In this document: positions 1 to 8,219 of the stretch, in pieces
Layout of the letters: each line of letters begins with the position of its first letter
Numbering within the stretch: the stretch's first letter is position 1
Assembly (NCBI GenBank): GCA_937895845.1
Contig: CALBLK010000078.1
Coordinates: 1-64,000, forward strand
DNA: 64,000 bases
Direction: 5' to 3'
Origin: an uncultured Prevotella sp.
GTDB lineage: Bacteria; Bacteroidota; Bacteroidia; Bacteroidales; Bacteroidaceae
Notes under the pieces: model-generated
Databases searched by the model: none
What the model was told of the DNA's origin: nothing
Seen by the model: only the letters and a program-made list of their open reading frames with translations
Program-made: the position numbers and the translations under genes

Positions 1-69
1 CTTGTGACTGCGAAGCCTCATGCCTAGGCCTTGTCAAGGTCATTAGGCATGAGGCTTCGCAGTCACAAG
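1..69. repeat. Perfect 26-bp inverted repeat at window edge
   Basis: Bases 1-26 are the exact reverse complement of bases 44-69, separated by a 17-base spacer (27-43) that itself holds a small palindrome, CCTTG-T-CAAGG. The helicase reading frame runs through the whole structure without a stop. A 26-bp perfect hairpin inside a helicase coding region at the extreme end of the sequence looks more like a fold-back assembly or amplification artefact at a contig end than biology, but this cannot be settled from the window alone. Confidence 0.95.
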
Positions 70-1046
70 CCTGTATGTTCCAACCTGTGGCTGAGAGTGT
101 TATCTCTCATCCAAAGGCAAAGGGTGAGACAACTTGTGTCCTTACGCAGACCAATGAGGAGGCCGTCATTATGCTTGCCCTGCTTCATCGGCGTGGTGTC
201 CAGGCCAAGTTGGTGCAGTCCATGGATGGACTTAGGTTTTTGAATCTTGCCGAGGTCAGATATTTTCTCAGGTGTGTTGACCTTGGCGGCAAGGCCGCCA
301 AGTCGCCACTTATCAGTGACGAAGTGTGGACAGTGGCAAAAAGCAAGACTTTTTCCAAATACGCCGTCAGCAGCAGTCTGGCGTATCTCCGACGCTGTTT
401 GCAGCTCTTCGAGCAGACCTCCCATGCCAAGTATTACAGTGATTTCCGGGAGTTTGTCTTTGAGTCTTCCGTAGAGGATTTCTGTGATGTTTCTGGCGCG
501 GGCCTTGTTGTGAGTACAATTCACAAGGCTAAGGGGTGGGAGTTTGACCATGTTGTCATGCTTGTCTCTGTCCCGGTGTGTCTTTCCGACGAGGTGTTGC
601 GCCGTTACTATGTGGCGATGACTCGTGCCAAACAGACACTTACGATACACACCGACGGCAAACTTTTCGATGGTATATATGCTGACAGCCACATTTCCGA
701 TGGAAAGGTTTATGCCATGCCAAACGAGATTGTGCTCCAATTGTCTTATAAGGATGTGAATCTTGGTTTCTCAAAGAACTGCAAGTTAGACATTCTCGCC
801 CTGTATGGCGGCGCCTCCCTTATATATCACGACCATCGTTTCTCTGTGCCTTCCACTGGAAGGGACATTGCTATGCTGTCGCAGAAAATGCAAGAGAAAT
901 TGGGGAAGTGGGAAGCTAAGGGCTATCACGTCACTGTAGCCAAAATCCGTTTCATTGTGGCATGGAAGCCGAAAGGGGCGCCAAAAGAGGAGGAAGAGTC
1001 GGCTGTGCCGCTCATTGACTTGGTGATGAGAAAGGGGTTTAGATAA
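3..1046 (+). CDS. UvrD-like DNA helicase, C-terminal part (5' truncated)
   Basis: The open frame enters from the left edge, so the N-terminus, with Walker A and B, is missing. The visible part holds the two late superfamily 1 helicase motifs: a motif V-like stretch STIHKAKGWEFDHV (about positions 519-560) and a motif VI-like stretch YYVAMTRAKQTLTIH (about 606-650). These couple ATP hydrolysis to strand unwinding in UvrD/Rep/PcrA-type proteins. The ~130 residues after motif VI, ending in an acidic EEEE stretch and LIDLVMRKGFR, suggest a large Bacteroidales helicase, possibly a RecQ-UvrD fusion, although no RecQ part is visible. Base composition is more AT-rich than the next genes. The first 43 bases may be artefactual because of the edge inverted repeat. 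The first internal ATG, at 75, is not a credible start because it would remove most of the helicase core. Confidence 0.75.
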   Translation, partial: CDCEASCLGLVKVIRHEASQSQACMFQPVAESVISHPKAKGETTCVLTQTNEEAVIMLALLHRRGVQAKLVQSMDGLRFLNLAEVRYFLRCVDLGGKAAKSPLISDEVWTVAKSKTFSKYAVSSSLAYLRRCLQLFEQTSHAKYYSDFREFVFESSVEDFCDVSGAGLVVSTIHKAKGWEFDHVVMLVSVPVCLSDEVLRRYYVAMTRAKQTLTIHTDGKLFDGIYADSHISDGKVYAMPNEIVLQLSYKDVNLGFSKNCKLDILALYGGASLIYHDHRFSVPSTGRDIAMLSQKMQEKLGKWEAKGYHVTVAKIRFIVAWKPKGAPKEEEESAVPLIDLVMRKGFR

Positions 1047-1110
1047 AATTCTCACGCTCGGAAATGAACAATGATTTATTCATTTTACTCGCTTAATTGA
1101 ATTTTTGCAC

Positions 1111-1118
1111 TATCTTTG
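1111..1118 (+). promoter_or_regulatory. Bacteroidetes -7 promoter box
   Basis: TATCTTTG matches the TAnnTTTG -7 consensus exactly and is followed by CAC. It lies 90 bases upstream of the GH43 start at 1209, leaving a long 5' UTR. No clear -33 TTTG was seen at the usual distance. Confidence 0.6.
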
Positions 1119-1208
1119 CACACGAGGATTGCATTCCGCTTGCGCCGCAGCGCGCGGAATGGCACTGCCTGAGAACACTGACGCTTATCTAACCAACAAC
1201 ATTCAACA

Positions 1209-3155
1209 ATGAAAAAACTTTTTCTGACCATTGCCGCAATGGCTGCGATGACCTTGGCCTCTGCCCAACAGCAGGACGCGAAGGTGGCTTATCTCTTCAC
1301 TTACTTCACCGGCAACGCCCCTGAGGAGGAGCAGATATGCTATGCACTCAGCGATGACGGCTACAACTACACGCCGCTCAATGCCGGGTTCCCGGTGGTG
1401 TCAAGTGACACAATAGCCTATACCCAGTGCGTGAGAGACCCGCATATCCTGCGCGGCGAGGACGGCAAGACTTTCTACATGGTGGTCACCGACATGAAGT
1501 CCTCCCTTGGCTGGAGCAGCAACCGGGGCATTGTGCTGATGAAAAGCTCTGACTTGGTGAACTGGACTCATTCTGCGGTCAACTTCCCCACCAAGTATCC
1601 CAAGGCATGGGGCAACGTTGTGCGCGTGTGGGCGCCCGAGACGATTTACGACAGGCAGACCGGCCGCTACATGGTGTTCTACTCCCTGCGCACCAGCGAC
1701 CCCAAGTCGTTCGACCGCATTTACTACTCTTACGTCAACGATGACTTCACCGACCTTGTCGGAGAGCCGCAGTTCCTCTTCGACAGTGGCAGCGCTACGA
1801 TTGACGGTGACATTGTTTACAACCCTGCCGACCGGCTCTACCACCTTTTCTACAAGAGCGAGGCCGGACGAGGCATCTTCCAGGCCACCTCGAAGACGCT
1901 TATCGCGCAGCCCGGGAAGCGCCCGGGAAGCCAGTGGACCAAGGTCGACGGACATGTTGACCAGACCAATGAGGCTGTAGAGGGCGTCGGAGTGTGCCGG
2001 AGCATTGACGGCAAGTCATGGATTGTGATGTACGACTGCTATGGCAACGGGCACTACCAGTTCTGCAAGAGCGCAGACCTCAAGACTTTCCAGTTTGTGC
2101 AGAACACAGCCACGAAGGGCAAGTTCACGCCGCGTCATGGCACCGTCATTCCCATCACGCAGGCAGAGAAGGACAGGCTGCTCAAGGCTTTTCCCAACTA
2201 TAACAACCCCATCCTGCCTGGCTTCCATGCCGACCCGGAGGTGCTCTACTCGAACAAGACCAAGCGTTATTACATTTACAGCACCACCGATGGCTATCCC
2301 GGATGGGGCGGCTGGACCTTTAATGTGTTCTCCTCGGCCGACCTCATCAACTGGACTGACGAGGGCACCGTGCTTGATGTCAAGAGCGACCAGGTGAAGT
2401 GGGCCCGCGGCAATGCCTGGGCGCCGGCTGCCGAGGAGGTGAGGCAGAAGGATGGCTCTTACAAGTACTACCTCTATTTCAGCGCGGATGCGGGCAGGCG
2501 CAAGGAGATTGGCGTGGCCGTGAGCGACAACCCAACGGGCCCTTTTGTCGACCATGGCGCTCCTATTGTGAGCGACAGTCCCATCAACTATGGCCAGCAG
2601 ATCGATGTTGATGCGTTTTTTGACCCGAAGAGCAAGAAGCACTACCTCTATTGGGGCAACGGCTATATGGCCGGGGCCGAGCTGAATGCTGACATGACCA
2701 GCATCAAGCAGGAGACCGTCACCGTGATGACCCCCAAGGGCGGCTCGCTCAAGACGTGGAAATACCGCGAGGCCCCCTATGTGTTCTACCGCAAGGGCAC
2801 GTATTATTTTCTTTGGAGTGTTGACGACACAGGCTCTCCAAACTACCATGTGTGCTATGGCACGGCCAAGTCGCCGCTCGGTCCCGTCGCCGTGGCTGCC
2901 AATCCCACCATCCTTAACCAGCAACCCCAGCTGGGCATCTATGGCACAGCCCACAACTCGGTGCTCCAGATACCGGGAAAGGACGAGTGGTACATTGTTT
3001 ACCACCGCATCAACAAGCATTACCTGCCACGCGAGAAAGGGCCGGGCATTCACCGCGAAGTGTGCATTGACCGTATGACCTTTGACAAGAAAGGCAACAT
3101 CATCCCTGTTGTCCCTACGCTCAACGGACCGGCTCCGCTGAAGCAGAGAAAATAA
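1209..3155 (+). CDS. Secreted protein with two GH43 five-bladed propeller modules
   Basis: 648 residues with a signal peptide (about 1-19, cut after LASA). The first GH43-like module spans about 24-320. It shows the base Asp in RDPHI (D77), the pKa-modulating Asp in TIDGDI (D199) and a candidate acid Glu in NEAVEGV (E258). The second spans about 331-640 with Asp in HADPEV (D342), Asp in IDVDAFFD (D468) and Glu in YREAPY (E521). Both modules therefore look catalytically complete. GH43 enzymes act mainly as arabinofuranosidases, xylosidases or galactosidases on plant side chains. Two propellers in one chain is unusual; the first resembles the GH43_34-like group and the substrate cannot be fixed. 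It stands alone, with its own promoter box and a strong terminator behind it, and no SusC/D pair beside it. Confidence 0.85.
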   Translation: MKKLFLTIAAMAAMTLASAQQQDAKVAYLFTYFTGNAPEEEQICYALSDDGYNYTPLNAGFPVVSSDTIAYTQCVRDPHILRGEDGKTFYMVVTDMKSSLGWSSNRGIVLMKSSDLVNWTHSAVNFPTKYPKAWGNVVRVWAPETIYDRQTGRYMVFYSLRTSDPKSFDRIYYSYVNDDFTDLVGEPQFLFDSGSATIDGDIVYNPADRLYHLFYKSEAGRGIFQATSKTLIAQPGKRPGSQWTKVDGHVDQTNEAVEGVGVCRSIDGKSWIVMYDCYGNGHYQFCKSADLKTFQFVQNTATKGKFTPRHGTVIPITQAEKDRLLKAFPNYNNPILPGFHADPEVLYSNKTKRYYIYSTTDGYPGWGGWTFNVFSSADLINWTDEGTVLDVKSDQVKWARGNAWAPAAEEVRQKDGSYKYYLYFSADAGRRKEIGVAVSDNPTGPFVDHGAPIVSDSPINYGQQIDVDAFFDPKSKKHYLYWGNGYMAGAELNADMTSIKQETVTVMTPKGGSLKTWKYREAPYVFYRKGTYYFLWSVDDTGSPNYHVCYGTAKSPLGPVAVAANPTILNQQPQLGIYGTAHNSVLQIPGKDEWYIVYHRINKHYLPREKGPGIHREVCIDRMTFDKKGNIIPVVPTLNGPAPLKQRK

Positions 3156-3228
3156 GGGGGGTGTCCTCCTCTGGCGCTGTGCAGCAGCGCCACTGCCGTT
3201 CGCAATGGTTTTCCAGGGCCGGCTCCCT

Positions 3229-3307
3229 CCTTCCACCCCTCTTTATGGGCACTGTCTCTCCGTGAGGCCGGTCTCAGGGGGGTGGAAGGTTGGGGCGGCC
3301 TTTTTTT
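3229..3307 (+). terminator. Intrinsic terminator after the GH43 gene
   Basis: CCTTCCACCCC (3229-3239) pairs perfectly with GGGGTGGAAGG (3279-3289), giving an 11-bp stem. Flanking GC-rich sequence may extend the pairing, and a run of seven T follows at 3301-3307. It sits 74 bases past the GH43 stop. Confidence 0.7.
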
Positions 3308-3400
3308 ATGCCGGCGTGTCTTGTCCCGGCAAGTCCCGCTTTAGCTCCCGCACTTCAGCTGCGGTCAGTCTGAAACAAACAGCAGCCTGGTACGGAATCC

Positions 3401-3465
3401 AAAGAGCGGTTTTGGTTAAAAGCGGCCGTTTGGATAAATTTTTGGGGACTAAAAGGGCCGCTTTA
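3401..3465. repeat. Cluster of short AAAG...CTTT palindromic elements
   Basis: Three related short palindromic blocks occur in 65 bases: AAAGAGCGGTTTT (3401-3413), AAAGCGGCCGTTT (3419-3431) and AAAAGGGCCGCTTTA (3451-3465). They lie just upstream of the tamB promoter. They resemble, in A-run/GC-core/T-run design, the regular 22-bp arrays found elsewhere in this window, but the spacing here is irregular. Confidence 0.5.
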
Positions 3466-3478
3466 CAAGAAAAATTGT

Positions 3479-3486
3479 TTACTTTG
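3479..3486 (+). promoter_or_regulatory. Promoter-like -7 box for tamB-tamL
   Basis: TTACTTTG, followed by CAA, matches TAnnTTTG except at position 2. It lies 29 bases before the tamB start. Probable promoter of the tamB-tamL operon. Confidence 0.5.
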
Positions 3487-3515
3487 CAATTTATAACCCC
3501 GACAGACACCCGAGA

Positions 3516-6500
3516 ATGAAGAAGTTTTTTCTGTGGACAATGGCAGTCTTGCTAAGCCCGGTCCTGCTCTTTCTGGCACTCACCCTGGTCCTTTGCATCC
3601 CCTCGGTGCAGAACTGGGCTGTACGGCAGGTGGCGGCCTATGTTTCGGAAACCACAGAAATGACCGTCAGTGTGGGCCGTGTGGGTGTCTCTTTCCCCCT
3701 TGACCTCCGTGTTGACCGCCTTCAGATAATCCAGCCCAACGACTCGTTGCCCCAGCGGCGTGACACCCTTGCCGCCGTGCGCAGCGTGACCGTGGCCCTT
3801 CAGTTGCGCCCCCTGTTCAGCCGGCGGGTCGTGGTTGACCGGTGCGAGGTGCGCGACGCCCACTTTAACACCGCGGGCTATGTGGCGGCCGCCCGCGTGA
3901 AAGGGCACCTTGAACGGCTTGCCCTGCGGAGCCGCGGCATAGACCTCAAGCGGCAGACCGTTTGCGCCGATCTCGCCCGGCTGGACAATGCCCGGTTGGA
4001 GATTGCACTGAGCGACACCGTGCCCCCCGACACCACGAAGACCAAGACGCTGTGGCGCATCTTTGCTGACAGCGTCTGCGTGGCCCGCACCAACGTCACC
4101 CTCCGCCTCCCGGGCGACAGCCTTGTGGTGGCAGCGCGGCTTGGCGAGGCTGCCGTTCTGGAGGCCGACATCAATCTTGGCACCTCGCGCTATGCCGTAG
4201 GCCGTTTCCGCATCGTCAACGGCTCGGTGCAGTGTGACAACCCCTACATGCCCCGTGTCAAGGGACTTGACCCCAACCATCTGGCCTTTAGCGGCATCGG
4301 CGCCTGGGCCGACAGCATAGTGTTCCGCCAGTTTGAGCCGGCAGCCGCCACCCGGAAGGGCGGCATGTCGCTCCGTCTCAACCTCCGTCACCTGGCGCTG
4401 CACGAAAAGAGCGGCCTCGCCCTCACCCATGCCCATGGGCGCATGGTCATGGACACGCTCTGCCTGGCCATCCCCCAACTGACGCTGCGCACCCCGTCGT
4501 CGGAGGCCGGCATCCGTGCCAGGATGGACTTTGACGCCTTTGCCGACAGCCGCCCCGGCCAGTTTGCCGTCCATATGACCGCCTCAGTGGGCAAGGCCGA
4601 CCTTCTTCACTATGTCGGTATCGCCAGTCCGCAGACACTGAACGGCTGCAAGGCCCTGTTCCGCAACTACCCCGACCGTCCGCTCGCACTTGCAGCCGAT
4701 GCCAGGGGCAACCTGCGCCAGGTGGCAGTCAGCCGCTTTGAAGCCAGCCTTCCCTCGGCCTTCCGCATCAGGGCCAGGGGCCAGGCCTCCGACTTTCTCG
4801 ATGCGCGCCGGCTGAAAGCCCGTGCTGCCTTTGCAGCGCGCACCCGCAACATCGGCTTCGTCAGCACACTGCTTCCCGCATCTTTCAGCAAAACCTTCCG
4901 CATCCCCCACGGTCTCAGCCTCCACGGAACAGCCTCGGCCAGGGGCTCACGCTACGAGGCCAGTCTCTGCTTGCAGGAGGGCAAGGGGACGGTCAGAACC
5001 CGTGGCATGGTCAACACCGCCACCCAGGACTACCGTGCGCAGCTCTCCATAGACACCCTCAACCTGCACCACTTTATGCCCCACGACTCGCTCTACACCC
5101 TGAGCGCCCGGGTGAATGTCAGCGGGCGCGGCTTTGACGTGCAGTCCAAGAGGAGTGTCATGAAGGCCGGGGCCGCAGTGGCCCACCTTGGCTATGGCAG
5201 CTGGAACCTGGACGGTGTGCAGGCCGCCGCCCGCCTGGACTGTGGCGTGGGCCATGTCAGCATTGACAGCCACAATGCCCTGCTTGACGGCGCGCTCAGG
5301 CTTGACGCCCTGCTCTCCCACAAGCGTGTGGCCGCCACCCTCTCTGCCGATGTGCGCAGGGCCGACCTCCATGCCCTGCGCCTCACCGACCACCCCATCG
5401 AGGTGTCTGGCTGCACCCATGTCGATGTGTCCAGCGACTTTAAGGAGAGCCACCGTGTACAGGGCGCGGTGAGCGACCTGACCATCCGCGGCGGCGGAAA
5501 GGTCTACCGTCCCACATCCCTTGATGTGGACGTGCTCACCAGGCCCGACACCACGTGGGCCAAGGTGAGCAGCGGCGACTTCGCACTCAACCTCGTGGCC
5601 AGTGGCGGTACCGGGCGCCTCGGCCGCCAGCTCGGCCGGCTGGCCGACAAGGCTGCGGCCCATGTCCGCAACAAGGTGATTGACCAGGCATCGCTGCGCG
5701 CCCTCTACCCCCAGCTGCGGTTGCAGCTGAGCAGCGGGCCTGCAAACCCGGTGGCCGCTTTCCTCCGCATGAAAGGCGTGCAGTTCAAGGACCTCGCCGT
5801 CACTGTTGACGCCTCGCCCCACACGGGGCTCAATGGCCGGTGCCACGTCTATTCCTTGGTCTGCGACAGCACCCGTATTGACACCATCCAGCTCGGACTG
5901 CAGCAGCACGGGCCGGAGCTGACTTTCGGCGGCCACGTGCAGAACAACAAGAAAAACCCCCAGTTTGTCTTCAACACCCTGTTCAGCGGCAAAGTCCTTG
6001 AGCGCGGAGCGCAGTTAGACCTCACCTATCTTGACGCCAGCGACAGGGTGGGGGCCAGGCTGGGCGCCAGGGCCGAGATGTGCGACAGCGGCATCAATGT
6101 CCACCTGCTGCCCTACAAGCCCATCCTGGGCTACAAGACTTTCACGCTCAACCAGGACAACTTTGTCTTCATGGGCGCCAACAAGCGTATCCGGGCCAAG
6201 ATAGACCTGGTTGCCGATGACGGGATGGGCGTCAAGGTCTACTCGGAGGAGCAAGACCCCTCCATGCTCCAGGACATCACCGTCAGCCTGAACAAGTTTG
6301 ACTTGGAGAAAATCACCTCGGTGATGCCTTACGCCCCGAGGATGGGCGGACTGCTCAACGGCGATTTCCGTGTGCTCCAGGACAAGGACGAGCGTCTGTC
6401 GATGCTCTCCGACCTCACCGTCGAGCGCATGACCTACGAACAGTGCCCCATGGGCAACCTGGGCACCGAGTTCGTTTACCTCCAGCGGGGCGACAGCGCC

Positions 6501-8219
6501 CACTACGTCGAGGCCCGCCTTAACAGCGACGGCAACGAGGTGGGGCTGCTCACCGGCACCTACAAGGCCGAGGGCAAGGGCTGGCTTGACGCCACCTTCG
6601 AGATGGAGCACACGCCCCTGTCGCTGGTCAACGGCTTTGTGCCCGGGCAGATAGCCGGCCTCGAGGGCTATGCCGAAGGCAGCGTGTCCGTAAAGGGCCA
6701 CCTTGACAAGCCCGCGGTCAACGGCGAGGTCTACCTTGACTCCTCCTATGTGGTCAGCGTGCCCTATGGCATGCGCCTCCGTTTCGACAACGACCCCGTG
6801 CGCATTGTGGACAGCAACCTGCTGTTCGAGAACTTCACAGTGTATGCCCACAACGACAACCCGCTGAACATCTATGGGCAGGTGAACTTCTCCGACCCCG
6901 GCAGCGCCACGGTTGACCTGAAGATGCGCGCCCGCAACTACCAGATTGTCAGTGCCAGGAAGAGCCGCCACTCGCTGGCTTATGGCAATGCCTTTGTTAA
7001 CTTCTCCGGCATTGTGAGCGGGCGCATAGACCAGCTGCGCATGCGCGGACAGCTTGACGTGCTGGGCAAGACCGACATGACCTATATTCTCAAGGACTCG
7101 CCGCTGAACACCGACGACCAGCTGAAAGACCTTGTGACCTTCACCGACTTCCGCGACACCACCGCCGTGGCGGAAGTGCGTCCTGTCGTCGGAGGCCTCG
7201 ACATGATGCTGATGATGAATGTCGAGGAGGGCGCGCGCATTGTCTGCGCCCTCAATGCCGACGAGTCAAACTATGTCAACCTTGAGGGCGGCGGCGAGCT
7301 CCGCATGGTCTACAACCCCACCGACCAGCTGCAGCTCTTCGGCCGCTACACGCTTGACCGCGGCGAAATGAAATACGCCCTTCCCATCATCCCCCTGAAG
7401 ACCTTCACCATCAAGGAGGGCAGCTACATTGAGTTTGCCGGCGACGTGATGAACCCGCGGCTCAACCTCGTGGCCACGGAAACTGTCAAGGCTCTTGTCG
7501 GCGCGGAGACAGCCGGCAGCCGCAGCGTTGAGTTCGAGTGTGGTGTCAAGGTCACCCAGACGCTGGCCAATATGGGCCTTGAGTTCACGCTCGACGCCCC
7601 TGACGACATGACCGTCAAGAACGAGCTGGCCTCCATGGGCACCGAGCAGCGCGGCAAGCTGGCGGTCACCATGCTCACCACCGGCATGTACCTGGCCGAT
7701 GGCAACACCAGCGGCTTCTCGATGAACAGCGCCCTCAACTCGTTCCTGCAGAGCGAAATCAACAACATCACCAAGAGCGCCATGCGGACGGTCGACCTCA
7801 GCCTCGGGCTTGACCAAACCGCTGACGCCACCGGCAACACCCATACCGACTACTCGTTCAAGTTTGGCAAGCGGTTCTGGAACAACCGCTTCAACTTCGT
7901 TGTAGGCGGCAGGATTTCCAGTGGCAACAGCACGGCCGCAGCCACCGCCAGCCAGGATGAAACATTCATTGACAATGTGTCGCTGGAATACCGCCTTGAC
8001 CAAACCTCCATGCGCTATGTCCGGGTGTTCTATAACAAAGAGGCCGCCGACCTCCTTGAGGGCCGCATAGCCGAATATGGGGCCGGCTTCGTGTGGCGCA
8101 AGAAGATGGACAAGCTCCACCAGCTTTTCGACATACGGCGCAAGAGCGACCTGATGCCGGCTGGCGCCGCCCGTCCCGCTCCGTCAGGAACCCACCAGAC
8201 AGACTCCGTTAAGAGATGA
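3516..8219 (+). CDS. tamB: TamB-like translocation/assembly protein (DUF490)
   Basis: 1567 residues. One N-terminal signal anchor (about residues 5-29) is followed by an AsmA-like segment and then very long repetitive beta-rich sequence, as expected of a TamB-type bridge spanning the periplasm. The C-terminal ~350 residues carry the TamB (DUF490) signature region, ending in a segment rich in beta strands (FNFVVGGRISSGNST, MRYVRVFYNKE). TamB works with an Omp85 partner to move lipids or insert proteins across the envelope. The stop overlaps the start of the next gene by 4 bases (ATGA), and that gene is exactly such a partner, so the two are translationally coupled. Length is within the range of Bacteroidetes TamB proteins. 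The base composition is high in GC. Confidence 0.88.
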   Translation: MKKFFLWTMAVLLSPVLLFLALTLVLCIPSVQNWAVRQVAAYVSETTEMTVSVGRVGVSFPLDLRVDRLQIIQPNDSLPQRRDTLAAVRSVTVALQLRPLFSRRVVVDRCEVRDAHFNTAGYVAAARVKGHLERLALRSRGIDLKRQTVCADLARLDNARLEIALSDTVPPDTTKTKTLWRIFADSVCVARTNVTLRLPGDSLVVAARLGEAAVLEADINLGTSRYAVGRFRIVNGSVQCDNPYMPRVKGLDPNHLAFSGIGAWADSIVFRQFEPAAATRKGGMSLRLNLRHLALHEKSGLALTHAHGRMVMDTLCLAIPQLTLRTPSSEAGIRARMDFDAFADSRPGQFAVHMTASVGKADLLHYVGIASPQTLNGCKALFRNYPDRPLALAADARGNLRQVAVSRFEASLPSAFRIRARGQASDFLDARRLKARAAFAARTRNIGFVSTLLPASFSKTFRIPHGLSLHGTASARGSRYEASLCLQEGKGTVRTRGMVNTATQDYRAQLSIDTLNLHHFMPHDSLYTLSARVNVSGRGFDVQSKRSVMKAGAAVAHLGYGSWNLDGVQAAARLDCGVGHVSIDSHNALLDGALRLDALLSHKRVAATLSADVRRADLHALRLTDHPIEVSGCTHVDVSSDFKESHRVQGAVSDLTIRGGGKVYRPTSLDVDVLTRPDTTWAKVSSGDFALNLVASGGTGRLGRQLGRLADKAAAHVRNKVIDQASLRALYPQLRLQLSSGPANPVAAFLRMKGVQFKDLAVTVDASPHTGLNGRCHVYSLVCDSTRIDTIQLGLQQHGPELTFGGHVQNNKKNPQFVFNTLFSGKVLERGAQLDLTYLDASDRVGARLGARAEMCDSGINVHLLPYKPILGYKTFTLNQDNFVFMGANKRIRAKIDLVADDGMGVKVYSEEQDPSMLQDITVSLNKFDLEKITSVMPYAPRMGGLLNGDFRVLQDKDERLSMLSDLTVERMTYEQCPMGNLGTEFVYLQRGDSAHYVEARLNSDGNEVGLLTGTYKAEGKGWLDATFEMEHTPLSLVNGFVPGQIAGLEGYAEGSVSVKGHLDKPAVNGEVYLDSSYVVSVPYGMRLRFDNDPVRIVDSNLLFENFTVYAHNDNPLNIYGQVNFSDPGSATVDLKMRARNYQIVSARKSRHSLAYGNAFVNFSGIVSGRIDQLRMRGQLDVLGKTDMTYILKDSPLNTDDQLKDLVTFTDFRDTTAVAEVRPVVGGLDMMLMMNVEEGARIVCALNADESNYVNLEGGGELRMVYNPTDQLQLFGRYTLDRGEMKYALPIIPLKTFTIKEGSYIEFAGDVMNPRLNLVATETVKALVGAETAGSRSVEFECGVKVTQTLANMGLEFTLDAPDDMTVKNELASMGTEQRGKLAVTMLTTGMYLADGNTSGFSMNSALNSFLQSEINNITKSAMRTVDLSLGLDQTADATGNTHTDYSFKFGKRFWNNRFNFVVGGRISSGNSTAAATASQDETFIDNVSLEYRLDQTSMRYVRVFYNKEAADLLEGRIAEYGAGFVWRKKMDKLHQLFDIRRKSDLMPAGAARPAPSGTHQTDSVKR

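Larger units (their letters stand above)
3156..3515 (+). other. Intergenic region: terminator, palindromes and tamB promoter
   Basis: This 360-base gap holds the GH43 terminator (3229-3307), a run of short palindromic elements (3401-3465) and a tamB promoter-like box (3479-3486). No credible open reading frame was seen. Confidence 0.6.
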
